Shown here: positions 1 through 6,294 of the stretch, piece after piece
Layout of the letters: every line of letters begins with the position of its first letter
Position numbering within the stretch: position 1 is the stretch's first letter
NCBI GenBank assembly: GCA_002469605.1
Contig: DKMV01000005.1
Location: 1 to 7,247 of the forward strand
From: Leclercia sp. UBA7405
GTDB taxonomy: Bacteria > Pseudomonadota > Gammaproteobacteria > Enterobacterales > Enterobacteriaceae
Direction of reading: 5' to 3'
Length of the DNA: 7,247 nucleotides
Position numbers and translations under genes: made by a program
Notes under the pieces: generated by a model
Told to the model about the DNA's origin: nothing
Seen by the model: the letters and a program-made list of their open reading frames with translations, nothing else
Databases searched by the model: none

Positions 1-95
1 CCCTGCGCCTCGCCCCGGCCTCCAGTCAACGCTTCGGCGATTTTCAGCCGGACCAGGGCGCCGCTGGAGGATCCTCTGTTTCAGAGGCAATGTGA
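1..95 (+). CDS. probable C-terminal tail of an unrecognised gene (partial, cut by left edge)
   Basis: Reading frame 3 is open from the left edge (first full codon at 3) and ends with TGA at 93-95, giving 30 residues that end in SSVSEAM. Codons have GC-rich third positions (CTG, CGC, GCC, TTC, GGC, CCG), like the genes further right, which is why this frame is preferred. The other two forward frames are also open here but read as arginine- and proline-rich sequence typical of wrong frames. I do not recognise the protein. The tail is polar and glycine/serine-rich with no membrane segment, so it looks like a soluble C-terminus. A 6-bp perfect hairpin (CCTCTG, loop TTT, CAGAGG, 73-87) lies over its last codons. 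It could also simply be non-coding DNA. Confidence 0.4.
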   Translation, partial: LRLAPASSQRFGDFQPDQGAAGGSSVSEAM

Positions 96-100
96 TGGCT

Positions 101-155
101 GGGTTTTCTCCCTCGAACTAAAGGAGAGGGCTGGGGTGAGGGCAACAGGCCGCAC
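101..155. repeat. GC-rich intergenic palindromic repeat, left copy
   Basis: This stretch contains an imperfect inverted repeat (CCCTC at 110-114 facing GAGGG at 126-130; alternatively CTCC 108-111 with GGAG 123-126), then GGGGTGAGGG and a conserved tail at 141-155. The first part, GGTTTTCTCCCTC (102-114), is identical to 7050-7062. The tail GGCAACAGGCCGCAC matches 7077-7091 at 13 of 15 positions, so this is a dispersed element in the same orientation. Enterobacterial genomes carry many short REP-like elements with CCCTCTCC/GGAGAGGG arms and GGGTGAGGG. The family assignment is by resemblance only. It lies just after the probable end of the left-edge gene and could act as a weak terminator or mRNA-stabilising structure. 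Confidence 0.6.
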
Positions 156-221
156 ATAAGCCATCCCGCTATAACCCCTACCCTTTAAACAACCCTCTAA
201 TTATTCTCATTTTTACCACCC

Positions 222-237
222 TGTGATCTACGTCGTC
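222..237 (+). promoter_or_regulatory. weak CRP-like half-site
   Basis: TGTGATCTA (222-230) matches the left half and centre of the CRP consensus, but the right half is TCGTC instead of TCACA, so only one arm is good. It lies about 90 bp upstream of the hexosaminidase start, just before the candidate -35 box. Catabolite control would make sense for a chitin-utilisation gene. A single good half-site is weak evidence and may be chance. Confidence 0.2.
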
Positions 238-245
238 GCGTTAGC

Positions 246-273
246 TTGACGCGTACTAGTACGCATGTTAACT
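246..273 (+). promoter_or_regulatory. candidate promoter of the hexosaminidase gene with a perfect palindrome in its spacer
   Basis: A TTGACG -35 box (246-251, 5 of 6 to consensus) is followed after 16 bp by TTAACT (268-273), a poor -10 match. The perfect 14-bp palindrome GCGTACTAGTACGC (251-264) lies between them. A second inverted repeat, CGCGT-N7-ACGCG (237-253), overlaps the -35 box. Symmetrical sites placed like this are typical of operators bound by a dimeric regulator. The weak -10 suggests either that the box is misplaced or that the promoter needs an activator. The regulator is unknown. The distance from here to the ATG at 316 fits a short 5' leader. Confidence 0.35.
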
Positions 274-315
274 GAATGTTTTGCCTTTTTGCTGACCGTC
301 AGATAAGGAATATCC

Positions 316-2700
316 ATGTTGCGTTACAGCCTCTTAGGCGCCGGGCTTATGCTCGGCGCGTCGGCGTTTGCTGCCCCCGTGGGCGATCTCCCGTTAATGC
401 CCTGGCCGGCGAAGGTCGAGCGGCCTGCTACCCAGGGGGTGCTGGTGCTCACCAGCCAGATATCCGTCAAGGTCAGCGGGGACGATCTTAACGATGCGGT
501 TGCCCGCCTGCGCCAGCGCATTGCGCGGCAAACCGGCTGGACGCTGCAACCCCAGAGCGCCGGCAAGGATAAACCCACCGTGACCATCACCGTGGCCCGC
601 AAGGTGGCGCCGCTGCCGCAGCCGGACAGCGATGAAAGCTACCGACTCACCGTTAATGCCACCGGGGTAAACATCGCTGCCAACACCCGCTTCGGTGCGC
701 TGCGGGCGATGGAAACCCTGCTCCAGCTTATCCAGAACGGGCCGGAAAACACCTCCGTGCCCTGGGTCACTATTGAAGATGCCCCGCGCTTCCCGTGGCG
801 CGGCCTGCTGCTTGATTCCGCCCGCCATTTCATCCCGCTGGAGGATATCAAACGCCAGATCGACGGCATGGCGGCGGCCAAACTTAACGTGCTGCACTGG
901 CACCTCACCGACGATCAGGGCTGGCGTTTCGCCTCGACGCGCTACCCGAAATTGACCCAGCTGGCCAGCGACGGCATGTTCTATACCCAGGATGAGATGC
1001 GCGATGTGGTGCGCTATGCCGCCGCACGCGGCATCCGCGTGGTGCCAGAAATTGACATGCCGGGTCACGCCTCGGCCATCGCGGTAGCCTATCCGGAGTT
1101 GATGAGCGCCCCGGGCCCCTATGAGATGGAGCGTCACTGGGGCGTGCTTAAGCCGGTGCTCGACCCGACCAAAGAGGGCACTTACACCTTTGCCGAGGCG
1201 ATGATCGACGAACTGGCGGCGATCTTCCCGGATCCCTACCTGCATATCGGCGGTGATGAGGTGGACGATACCCAGTGGAAAAATAATGCCGCCATTCAGC
1301 AATTTATGCGTGATAACAAGCTTGCTGACAGCCACGCGCTGCAGGCCTATTTCAACCGCAAGCTGGAAACCCTCCTCGAAAAACACCAGCGCCGAATGAT
1401 GGGCTGGGATGAGATCTTCCATCCGGATCTGCCAAAGAGCATCCTGATCCAGTCCTGGCAAGGGCAGGACGCGCTGGGGGAGGTGGCGAAGCAGGGCTAT
1501 AAAGGTATTCTCTCCACCGGTTTTTATCTCGACCAGCCGCAAAGCACCGCCTACCACTACCGCAATGAGGTTGTCCCCCAGGGATTGAATGGGGTCGATT
1601 CCATCGGTGATAACGACAGCGCCCAGAGCTGGGCCTTCTCCATGCCGCGCCTGAAGGGCAAGCCGGTGGAGGGCAGCTTTACCCTGGTGAAAGGCGAAAC
1701 CGGCTGGCGCGGTTTTATCGACTTCAGCGGCAAGTCGCGCCGGGCGGTCAGCGACATTCAGTGGCGTGCGGACAACCAGGTCACCTTCACGGTAGATACC
1801 TGGATGGGAGAAACCCGCCCGGTGGTGAACGTCGCCGACGATAAGCTCAGCGGCTACTTCCTGGTGGGCAACGCCCGCTATCCCATCAGCGGAACGCGGC
1901 TGAATGAGGTGCCGCAGGGCATCGCGCCGGCGCTGCCGGATGCCGCCCAACAGGCTAACCTGCTGGGGGGCGAGGCGGCGCTGTGGGCAGAGAACGTTGC
2001 CGCCCCGGTGCTGGATATCAAGCTCTGGCCGCGCGCCTTTGCGGTGGCGGAGCGGCTGTGGTCGGCCAAAGAGATGGCGGACACCGAAAACATGTACACC
2101 CGTCTGCAGGCGATGGACAACTGGAGTACGGTGTCGGTGGGGCTGCAACAGCATAGCCAGCAGCAGACGCAGTTTATTCGTCTGGCGAATAGCGTGGAGG
2201 TTGGGCCGCTGCAGATCCTCGCCCAGGCCCTGGAGCCGGCCCAGTACTATACCCGTCAGCACCTGAAGTTCCAGGCCGGCAACTATGATCAGTTTGAGCC
2301 GCTCAACCGCTATGCGGATGCCCTTAGCGCCGAGAGCAATACCGTGCGCCAGATGAACAGCTGGGCAGAGCACCTGGTGAGCGATGCGGAAGATAACGAA
2401 AGTGCCGAAGCGCTGCGCCACGTCTTTAGCCGCTGGCAGAGCAACACCGGCGATGCGCTGGCGCTCAGCGAAAACAGCTATCAGCTGAAGGCGCTGAAGC
2501 CGGTAATTCAGCAGGTGGATAAGCTGGCATCGATTGGCCTGCGGCTCACCGATCTGGTGGCGCGCCAGGGAACCCTGGATGATACGGAGATCGCCTCTAT
2601 ACAGCGCGAGCTGGACAGTGCGGCACAGATTGAGGATGAGGTAGTGATTGCGGCGGTCTATCCGCTGGAGAAACTGCTGAGGGCAACGCGAAATCAGTGA
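316..2700 (+). CDS. exported GH20 beta-N-acetylhexosaminidase (chitobiase-like), 794 aa
   Basis: It should hydrolyse terminal beta-linked GlcNAc (and possibly GalNAc) from chitooligosaccharides by the substrate-assisted mechanism of family GH20. A Sec signal peptide with no lipobox occupies residues 1-19 (cleavage near AFA|APVG), so the enzyme is periplasmic or secreted. The GH20 N-terminal domain spans about 25-155 and the barrel starts at about 157. Family motifs seen are WRGLLLDSARH (161-171), HWHLTDDQGWR (194-204), HIGGDE with the catalytic pair Asp314-Glu315, Trp364 in GWDEI, Trp381, and GGEAALWAE (551-559). Unusually, about 110 residues (roughly 430-545, beta-rich) are inserted in the barrel before GGEAALWAE, and a mostly helical tail runs from about 615 to 794. 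The start is set by AAGGA at 305-309, six bases before ATG, and by the signal peptide beginning there. It converges on the GbpA-like LPMO gene, consistent with joint chitin breakdown. The enzyme class is well supported; substrate preference is inferred. Confidence 0.95.
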   Translation: MLRYSLLGAGLMLGASAFAAPVGDLPLMPWPAKVERPATQGVLVLTSQISVKVSGDDLNDAVARLRQRIARQTGWTLQPQSAGKDKPTVTITVARKVAPLPQPDSDESYRLTVNATGVNIAANTRFGALRAMETLLQLIQNGPENTSVPWVTIEDAPRFPWRGLLLDSARHFIPLEDIKRQIDGMAAAKLNVLHWHLTDDQGWRFASTRYPKLTQLASDGMFYTQDEMRDVVRYAAARGIRVVPEIDMPGHASAIAVAYPELMSAPGPYEMERHWGVLKPVLDPTKEGTYTFAEAMIDELAAIFPDPYLHIGGDEVDDTQWKNNAAIQQFMRDNKLADSHALQAYFNRKLETLLEKHQRRMMGWDEIFHPDLPKSILIQSWQGQDALGEVAKQGYKGILSTGFYLDQPQSTAYHYRNEVVPQGLNGVDSIGDNDSAQSWAFSMPRLKGKPVEGSFTLVKGETGWRGFIDFSGKSRRAVSDIQWRADNQVTFTVDTWMGETRPVVNVADDKLSGYFLVGNARYPISGTRLNEVPQGIAPALPDAAQQANLLGGEAALWAENVAAPVLDIKLWPRAFAVAERLWSAKEMADTENMYTRLQAMDNWSTVSVGLQQHSQQQTQFIRLANSVEVGPLQILAQALEPAQYYTRQHLKFQAGNYDQFEPLNRYADALSAESNTVRQMNSWAEHLVSDAEDNESAEALRHVFSRWQSNTGDALALSENSYQLKALKPVIQQVDKLASIGLRLTDLVARQGTLDDTEIASIQRELDSAAQIEDEVVIAAVYPLEKLLRATRNQ

Positions 2701-2708
2701 TGCGGTAT

Positions 2709-2736
2709 CTCCCCACTCCGGGGTGGGAGTGGGGAG
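2709..2736. terminator. GC-rich hairpin between convergent genes, possible bidirectional terminator
   Basis: An 11-bp perfect stem, CTCCCCACTCC (2709-2719) with GGAGTGGGGAG (2726-2736) and a 6-base loop, sits in the 47-bp gap between the stop codons of the hexosaminidase and LPMO genes. Its position suits a shared bidirectional terminator. Neither strand has a U-tract after the stem, so intrinsic termination may be inefficient and the hairpin may instead protect 3' ends. An alternative pairing using the inner GGGGTGGGAG is also possible. Confidence 0.5.
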
Positions 2737-2747
2737 GCGGAAGCTAA

Positions 2748-4199
2748 TTACTTAGCTGTCCATGCCATCTGCCAGTGTGAACCTACGCCTGGTTCGTACT
2801 GGGTAGCGGTCGTTTTGTACTGTACGCAGTAACCGCTGTATGGCGCACTCTTACACTGGTAAGTTTTGCCATTTTTCGGCTGCAGCACCACGGTGCCCGC
2901 TTTGTAAGAGCTGAGGTTCTGCGGGAAGACGTAGTCGTATTTACCGCCGGTGTTACCGGATGCGGCTTCGTTCTCCAGCATCATATCAATGACATCCTGT
3001 GCAAACAGAGTGCCGTCTTTGTTGGTCGCGTAGTATTTCAGCATGTGGTGGCCAGCAGTCACGTCGGTCAGGTTCATGGTGACATCCTGGTTGGCGTTGT
3101 TCATTTCTTGCTTCACATAGCCTTTTTCCGCACCCATATGGTTCATTACGCGTGCTTCCAGGTTAACGTTGCCCTGGGTATTCACGTGGAAAGTCACGGA
3201 GGCGTTGCCGTTAACAATTTTGCTGAAGCGAACGTTAGAAACGGCGATATCTTCGTTCACCTGCGCCTGCTGCTCTTCATAAGAGATCGCAACGGATTTC
3301 AGGGTGCTGCCATCTTTCACGTAAACGCTGTTCGCGCCGTGAACCGGGTTAACCACGCCGGATTCATCTTTAACGCCTACGCGTACATCGCTGTGTGCAG
3401 CGTTGATCGCCTGAGCCAGGTCGTAAGACCACTGGCTTGCGTTGCCCTGGGAAGCAGAGGCAATGGTCAGCTCGGTGCGCATGGAAACCACTTCACCGTT
3501 AGCATCAAAGAAGCGGGCAATCACTTTGTCGCCAGCGTTAACGTTGTTACCGGAGATCTGGCCGTTCAGAGTTTTGGTCCACTCGGAAACCACAACCGGC
3601 GTTTCGTCCGGCGTGACGTTGCCGCCGTTACCGAAATCTACGTCGATAGCCTGGTAGAAGCTATTAGAGGTATCGGCAATTTCCCATACCGCGTAAATAA
3701 CCTGGTAGCCAGTACGCTGTGGAACATTACAGTCCATCTGCATACGCTGAGCCGGCGCCTGACCATTACCGTTTACGGTACAGAATGGCGTTAATTCAAA
3801 CTGGTCGCGGGTCAGAGGTTTATTTGGGTTCCAGTCTTGCTTAGTAATATACCAGCGCCAGTTAGTCGTTTTATGCGGTGCAGTGTGATACCAGGTAAAA
3901 GTATTTTTACCGGCGGAAATTGGCGTCTTAGTCCATGCATTCAGGCTCTGACGATCAATCTGGGAATATTGGGAAATACCGGCGCTGGCAAGCTGTCCAT
4001 CCGGCGGCAGCGCGCCAGTCGGGAAGCCAGAGGTGCGCTCTACGCTCTGCGGTTCCCACTGTACGGAACCGCAATCAATATTTTTACCGAGCTTACACAT
4101 ATAAGCGCGGCTGGCTGGGGATTCTACATAACCGTGAGCTAAAGCTGATGAAGCAACCGTGAGTGTGGCAAGTGCCAGTGCAATTTTTGACAGTTTCAT
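2748..4199 (-). CDS. gbpA: GbpA-type secreted chitin-binding lytic polysaccharide monooxygenase (AA10), 483 aa
   Basis: A copper LPMO expected to cleave crystalline chitin oxidatively; Vibrio GbpA also mediates adhesion to chitin and mucin. The signal peptide is residues 1-21 (SSALA|H), leaving His22 as the mature N-terminus, one arm of the copper histidine brace. The other arm is His109 in TAPHKTTNW, with Ala107 and the axial-site Phe181 (NSFYQAIDV) also present, as in Serratia CBP21. Domains are AA10 (22 to about 190), two GbpA middle domains (about 200-300 and 305-410) and a C-terminal CBM73/CBM5-like chitin-binding module (about 418-483) with Cys449, Cys458 and several aromatics. Total length nearly equals Vibrio GbpA (485 residues from memory). 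The start is fixed by the signal peptide, with only a weak ribosome site (TGGAA) upstream. It converges on the hexosaminidase gene. It would be expected to leave the cell by a type II secretion system, none of which lies in this window. Confidence 0.95.
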   Translation of the reverse strand: MKLSKIALALATLTVASSALAHGYVESPASRAYMCKLGKNIDCGSVQWEPQSVERTSGFPTGALPPDGQLASAGISQYSQIDRQSLNAWTKTPISAGKNTFTWYHTAPHKTTNWRWYITKQDWNPNKPLTRDQFELTPFCTVNGNGQAPAQRMQMDCNVPQRTGYQVIYAVWEIADTSNSFYQAIDVDFGNGGNVTPDETPVVVSEWTKTLNGQISGNNVNAGDKVIARFFDANGEVVSMRTELTIASASQGNASQWSYDLAQAINAAHSDVRVGVKDESGVVNPVHGANSVYVKDGSTLKSVAISYEEQQAQVNEDIAVSNVRFSKIVNGNASVTFHVNTQGNVNLEARVMNHMGAEKGYVKQEMNNANQDVTMNLTDVTAGHHMLKYYATNKDGTLFAQDVIDMMLENEAASGNTGGKYDYVFPQNLSSYKAGTVVLQPKNGKTYQCKSAPYSGYCVQYKTTATQYEPGVGSHWQMAWTAK

Positions 4200-4339
4200 T
4201 TTTTATTCCATTAAAAGTGATTAATGCTTTTTGGGCCGGGTTAGTCTCTACCGGAATAAAAAATTAGTCATTTCAAGCTGCGATGAAAAATAATAGTGAA
4301 AATACTTGAAGGCTATTTCGCTCTGTGTATTCGGGATAT
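4200..4339 (-). promoter_or_regulatory. AT-rich upstream region of gbpA with two small inverted repeats; no clear promoter box
   Basis: These 140 bases between the ridA terminator and the gbpA start must hold the gbpA promoter. TATTAT and TTGAAA elements exist on the minus strand but none pair at correct spacing, so I do not place a promoter. Two structures are visible. CATTAA-N6-TTAATG (4209-4226) lies ten bases from the start codon. A CCGG...TAG / CTACCGG stem with a 3-base loop and a 2-base bulge spans 4236-4254. Either could be an operator or a 5' leader hairpin. A promoter lacking good boxes would fit activator-dependent, substrate-induced expression, but that is inference. Confidence 0.3.
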
Positions 4340-4366
4340 AAAAAAAGGCAGCCAGAAGCTGCCTTT
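4340..4366 (-). terminator. rho-independent terminator after ridA
   Basis: Read on the minus strand, a 9-bp perfect stem (AAAGGCAGC, 4358-4366, with GCTGCCTTT, 4344-4352) and a 5-base loop are followed by seven T's (4340-4346). This is a canonical intrinsic terminator beginning 17 bases after the ridA stop. It ends the pyrLBI-ridA transcription unit and separates it from gbpA. Confidence 0.9.
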
Positions 4367-4383
4367 ATATTTAAAAACAAGAC

Positions 4384-4770
4384 TTAGCGACGCACGGCGA
4401 TCGCTTCGATCTCAATTTTAACGTCCTTCGGCAGGCGGGCCACTTCAACGCAGGAGCGCGCCGGGAAGCTGGCGTTATGCTCGTTGAAAAAGGCTTCGTA
4501 CGTGGCGTTAACGGTCGCGAAGTCGTTCAGATCTTTCACAAACACGGTAGTTTTGACGATATCGCCTACTTTCAGGCCCGCGGATTCCACAATCGCCTTC
4601 ACGTTTTCCAGCGACTGACGCGCCTGGGCGGCCACGTCTTCCGGCACTTCGCCGGTTTTCGGGTTCACTGGGATCTGGCCAGAGGTGATGATCATGCTGC
4701 CGAGATCAACGCCCTGAACGTAAGGGCCGATAGCTGCCGGAGCATTTTCCGTGGCGAGTACTTTGGTCAT
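4384..4770 (-). CDS. ridA: 2-iminobutanoate/2-iminopropanoate deaminase RidA, 128 aa
   Basis: RidA (YjgF) hydrolyses reactive enamine/imine intermediates released by PLP enzymes such as threonine dehydratase, giving 2-ketoacids and ammonia. This protects PLP enzymes, including those of branched-chain amino acid synthesis; it acts as a cytosolic trimer. The 128 residues align end to end with my memory of E. coli RidA. The catalytic Arg105 lies in FPARSCVEV, with Cys107 and Glu120 conserved. The ATG at 4770 is chosen over an upstream in-frame ATG (4833) because AGGAG sits five bases before it and the protein then starts like E. coli RidA. The longer form would add 21 unconserved residues. It follows pyrI by 69 bases, has its own promoter in that gap, and is also likely reached by readthrough from pyrBI. 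Confidence 0.96.
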   Translation of the reverse strand: MTKVLATENAPAAIGPYVQGVDLGSMIITSGQIPVNPKTGEVPEDVAAQARQSLENVKAIVESAGLKVGDIVKTTVFVKDLNDFATVNATYEAFFNEHNASFPARSCVEVARLPKDVKIEIEAIAVRR

Positions 4771-4796
4771 GTTTTCTCCTGATTGCATACGAGTAG

Positions 4797-4833
4797 TCCC
4801 GGCCATTATAGGAAGCCGGGATTTCATTACCAA
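4797..4833 (-). promoter_or_regulatory. sigma-70 promoter of ridA embedded in a palindrome
   Basis: On the minus strand, TTGGTA (-35, 4828-4833) and a perfect TATAAT (-10, 4805-4810) are separated by 17 bp, placing transcription start about 25-30 bases before the ridA ATG. The -10 box lies in the 11-base centre of a 7-bp inverted repeat, GCCGGGA/TCCCGGC (4797-4803 and 4815-4821). The repeat could be an operator, or a hairpin in pyrBI readthrough RNA. The promoter begins 7-12 bases after the pyrI stop, so it is dedicated to ridA. Confidence 0.7.
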
Positions 4834-4839
4834 CCTCTA

Positions 4840-5301
4840 TTAGCCGGCCAGTACCACATTGTGGGAAAACTCTTTTTCACAGTATTTGCACTTCAGGGCG
4901 ATATCGCTGGCGCGCTTTTTCACCGCGAAGCTGGAGGAGACCGGCTCCGCGTGGCTGATGCAGTTGCTGTTCGGGCAGACCAGCACGCTCTCGATGCGCT
5001 CCGGCAGGCTTGGGCGCGATTTCCCCACCACTTCGTAATCATCGATGCGGTTTACCGTCGCGTCCGGCGCGTACAGGGAGAGCTGGTTTACCTGCTCGTC
5101 GGTGAGGAAGGTGTTCTCGATCTTAATCAGGTCTTTGCGGCCCATCTCACCGGACGGCAGGTTCAGGCCGATGGTGATGCGCTGATCGGTTTCGGTCAGC
5201 TTGAAGAGCGTCAGCAGCTTAAAGCCCACCTGCGCAGGGATGTGGTCAATTACGGTGCCGCGTTTGATGGCTTCGACCTGAAGTTTGTTGTCGTGTGTCA
5301 T
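4840..5301 (-). CDS. pyrI: aspartate carbamoyltransferase regulatory chain PyrI, 153 aa
   Basis: Regulatory subunit of aspartate transcarbamoylase. It pairs with PyrB in a 2(C3):3(R2) dodecamer, and binds CTP/UTP (inhibitors) and ATP (activator). Length equals the E. coli chain. The N-terminal allosteric domain (about 1-100) keeps Asp19, His20, Lys60 and Lys94 at the nucleotide site. The C-terminal zinc domain keeps Cys109, Cys114, Cys138 and Cys141, which hold the structural zinc at the PyrB interface. The start ATG at 5301 follows AAGGGGAG. Only 12 bases separate it from the pyrB stop, so the two are co-transcribed and probably translationally linked. All key residues are present, so a normally feedback-regulated enzyme is expected. 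Confidence 0.98.
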   Translation of the reverse strand: MTHDNKLQVEAIKRGTVIDHIPAQVGFKLLTLFKLTETDQRITIGLNLPSGEMGRKDLIKIENTFLTDEQVNQLSLYAPDATVNRIDDYEVVGKSRPSLPERIESVLVCPNSNCISHAEPVSSSFAVKKRASDIALKCKYCEKEFSHNVVLAG

Positions 5302-5313
5302 TGTCGTCTCCCC

Positions 5314-6246
5314 TTACAGAGCTAAATCGCGATTCAGAACCAGCGCCAGTAGCGCCTGGCGGGCGAAAATGCCGTTGCCGGCCTGCTGGAAATACCAGGC
5401 GTGCGGCGTTTTATCGACATCCGTTGTGATCTCATCGATGCGCGGCAGCGGGTGCAGCACCTTCATGTTGCTGCGCGCCCCCTCAAGGTCGCTGGCGCGC
5501 AATACAAACTGCGCCTTCACGTTGGCGTACTCGGACGGATCGAGACGCTCTTTCTGCACGCGGGTCATATAGAGAATATCCAGCTCTCCCATTACCGCTT
5601 CGATGCTGGCGTGCAGGCTCCAGGCAATGCCTTTTTCGTCGAGCATATCGAGAATGTACTGGGGCATCGCCAGCGCGTCCGGGGCGATAAAGTAGAAGCG
5701 ATTGCCGTTGAATTTCGCCAGCGCCTGGGTCAGGGAGTGGACGGTGCGGCCATACTTCAGGTCGCCGACCATGGCGATGTTCAGGTTCTCCAGACGGCCC
5801 TGAGTCTCCTTAATGGTGAAGAGATCCAGCAGGGTCTGCGTGGGGTGCTGGTTGGCGCCGTCACCGGCGTTCAGTACCGGCACGCCGCCGCTGAATTCGG
5901 TTGCCAGGCGCGCGGCGCCCTCCTGCGGGTGGCGCATCACGATGGCGTCCACGTAGGTGCTGATAACCGAGATGGTATCGGCCAGGGTCTCGCCTTTTTT
6001 ACCCAGCGACGTGTTGCTGCTGTCGGAGAAGCCCACCACACTGGCGCCCAGGCGGTGGATGGAGGTCTCGAACGACAGGCGGGTGCGGGTAGAGGCTTCA
6101 AAGAAGCAGCTGGCGATCACCTTGTGCTTTAACAGCTCCGGCTGCGGGTTTGCTTTTAATTTTGCCGCGGTTTCCAGCACCAGCTCCAGCTCGTCGCGGT
6201 TGAGGTCGTTTATGGAAATGATGTGTTTTTGATAAAGCGGATTCAT
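5314..6246 (-). CDS. pyrB: aspartate carbamoyltransferase catalytic chain PyrB, 310 aa
   Basis: Catalyses carbamoyl phosphate + L-aspartate to N-carbamoyl-L-aspartate, the committed step of pyrimidine synthesis, in the cytosol. The carbamoyl-phosphate domain has STRTR at 52-56 (Ser52, Thr53, Arg54, Thr55), Lys84 of the 80s loop, Arg105, His134 and Gln137. The aspartate domain has Arg167, Arg229, Gln231 and HPLP at 265-268. The start at 6246 is chosen because AGGAG lies five bases upstream and the protein then begins MNPLYQK. Upstream in-frame codons run back through the attenuator and leader DNA and are not part of the gene. E. coli PyrB begins MANPLYQ and loses its Met; here the Ala codon is absent, so Met should be kept and takes position 1. 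Expression is controlled by the pyrL attenuator just upstream. Confidence 0.98.
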   Translation of the reverse strand: MNPLYQKHIISINDLNRDELELVLETAAKLKANPQPELLKHKVIASCFFEASTRTRLSFETSIHRLGASVVGFSDSSNTSLGKKGETLADTISVISTYVDAIVMRHPQEGAARLATEFSGGVPVLNAGDGANQHPTQTLLDLFTIKETQGRLENLNIAMVGDLKYGRTVHSLTQALAKFNGNRFYFIAPDALAMPQYILDMLDEKGIAWSLHASIEAVMGELDILYMTRVQKERLDPSEYANVKAQFVLRASDLEGARSNMKVLHPLPRIDEITTDVDKTPHAWYFQQAGNGIFARQALLALVLNRDLAL

Positions 6247-6267
6247 GTTTATCTCCTGACGCCGGGC

Positions 6268-6294
6268 AAAAAAAAGCCCCTCAAATGAGGGGCT
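6268..6294 (-). terminator. pyrBI attenuator (UTP-controlled intrinsic terminator)
   Basis: On the minus strand an 8-bp perfect stem, AGCCCCTC and GAGGGGCT with a 4-base loop (6275-6294), runs into eight T's (6268-6275). It stands between pyrL and pyrB. In the established E. coli mechanism, low UTP stalls RNA polymerase in the leader so that the ribosome translating pyrL catches up and prevents this hairpin from forming. High UTP uncouples them and transcription stops. The pyrB ribosome site follows 11 bases after the T-tract. Confidence 0.95.

Noticed and set aside
253..262. Possible TrpR operator in the hexosaminidase promoter
   Set aside because: GTACTAGTAC equals the outer arms of the trp operator, but the central 8 bases that set the spacing between half-sites are missing, and a chitin gene is an unlikely TrpR target.
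394..2421. A 675-codon open frame on the minus strand, antisense to the hexosaminidase
   Set aside because: It lies wholly inside a gene with clear family motifs. Its product is rich in His, Arg and Gly with no domain pattern, as expected for the antisense shadow of a GC-rich gene, and no ribosome site or promoter goes with it.
3045..3794. A 249-codon plus-strand frame antisense to gbpA
   Set aside because: The overlapping minus-strand gene has an intact copper site, signal peptide and chitin-binding module; this frame has no recognisable motif.
5401..6132. Long plus-strand frames antisense to pyrB and to pyrI/ridA (4783-5325)
   Set aside because: Both oppose highly conserved core genes and read as compositional shadows without credible starts.
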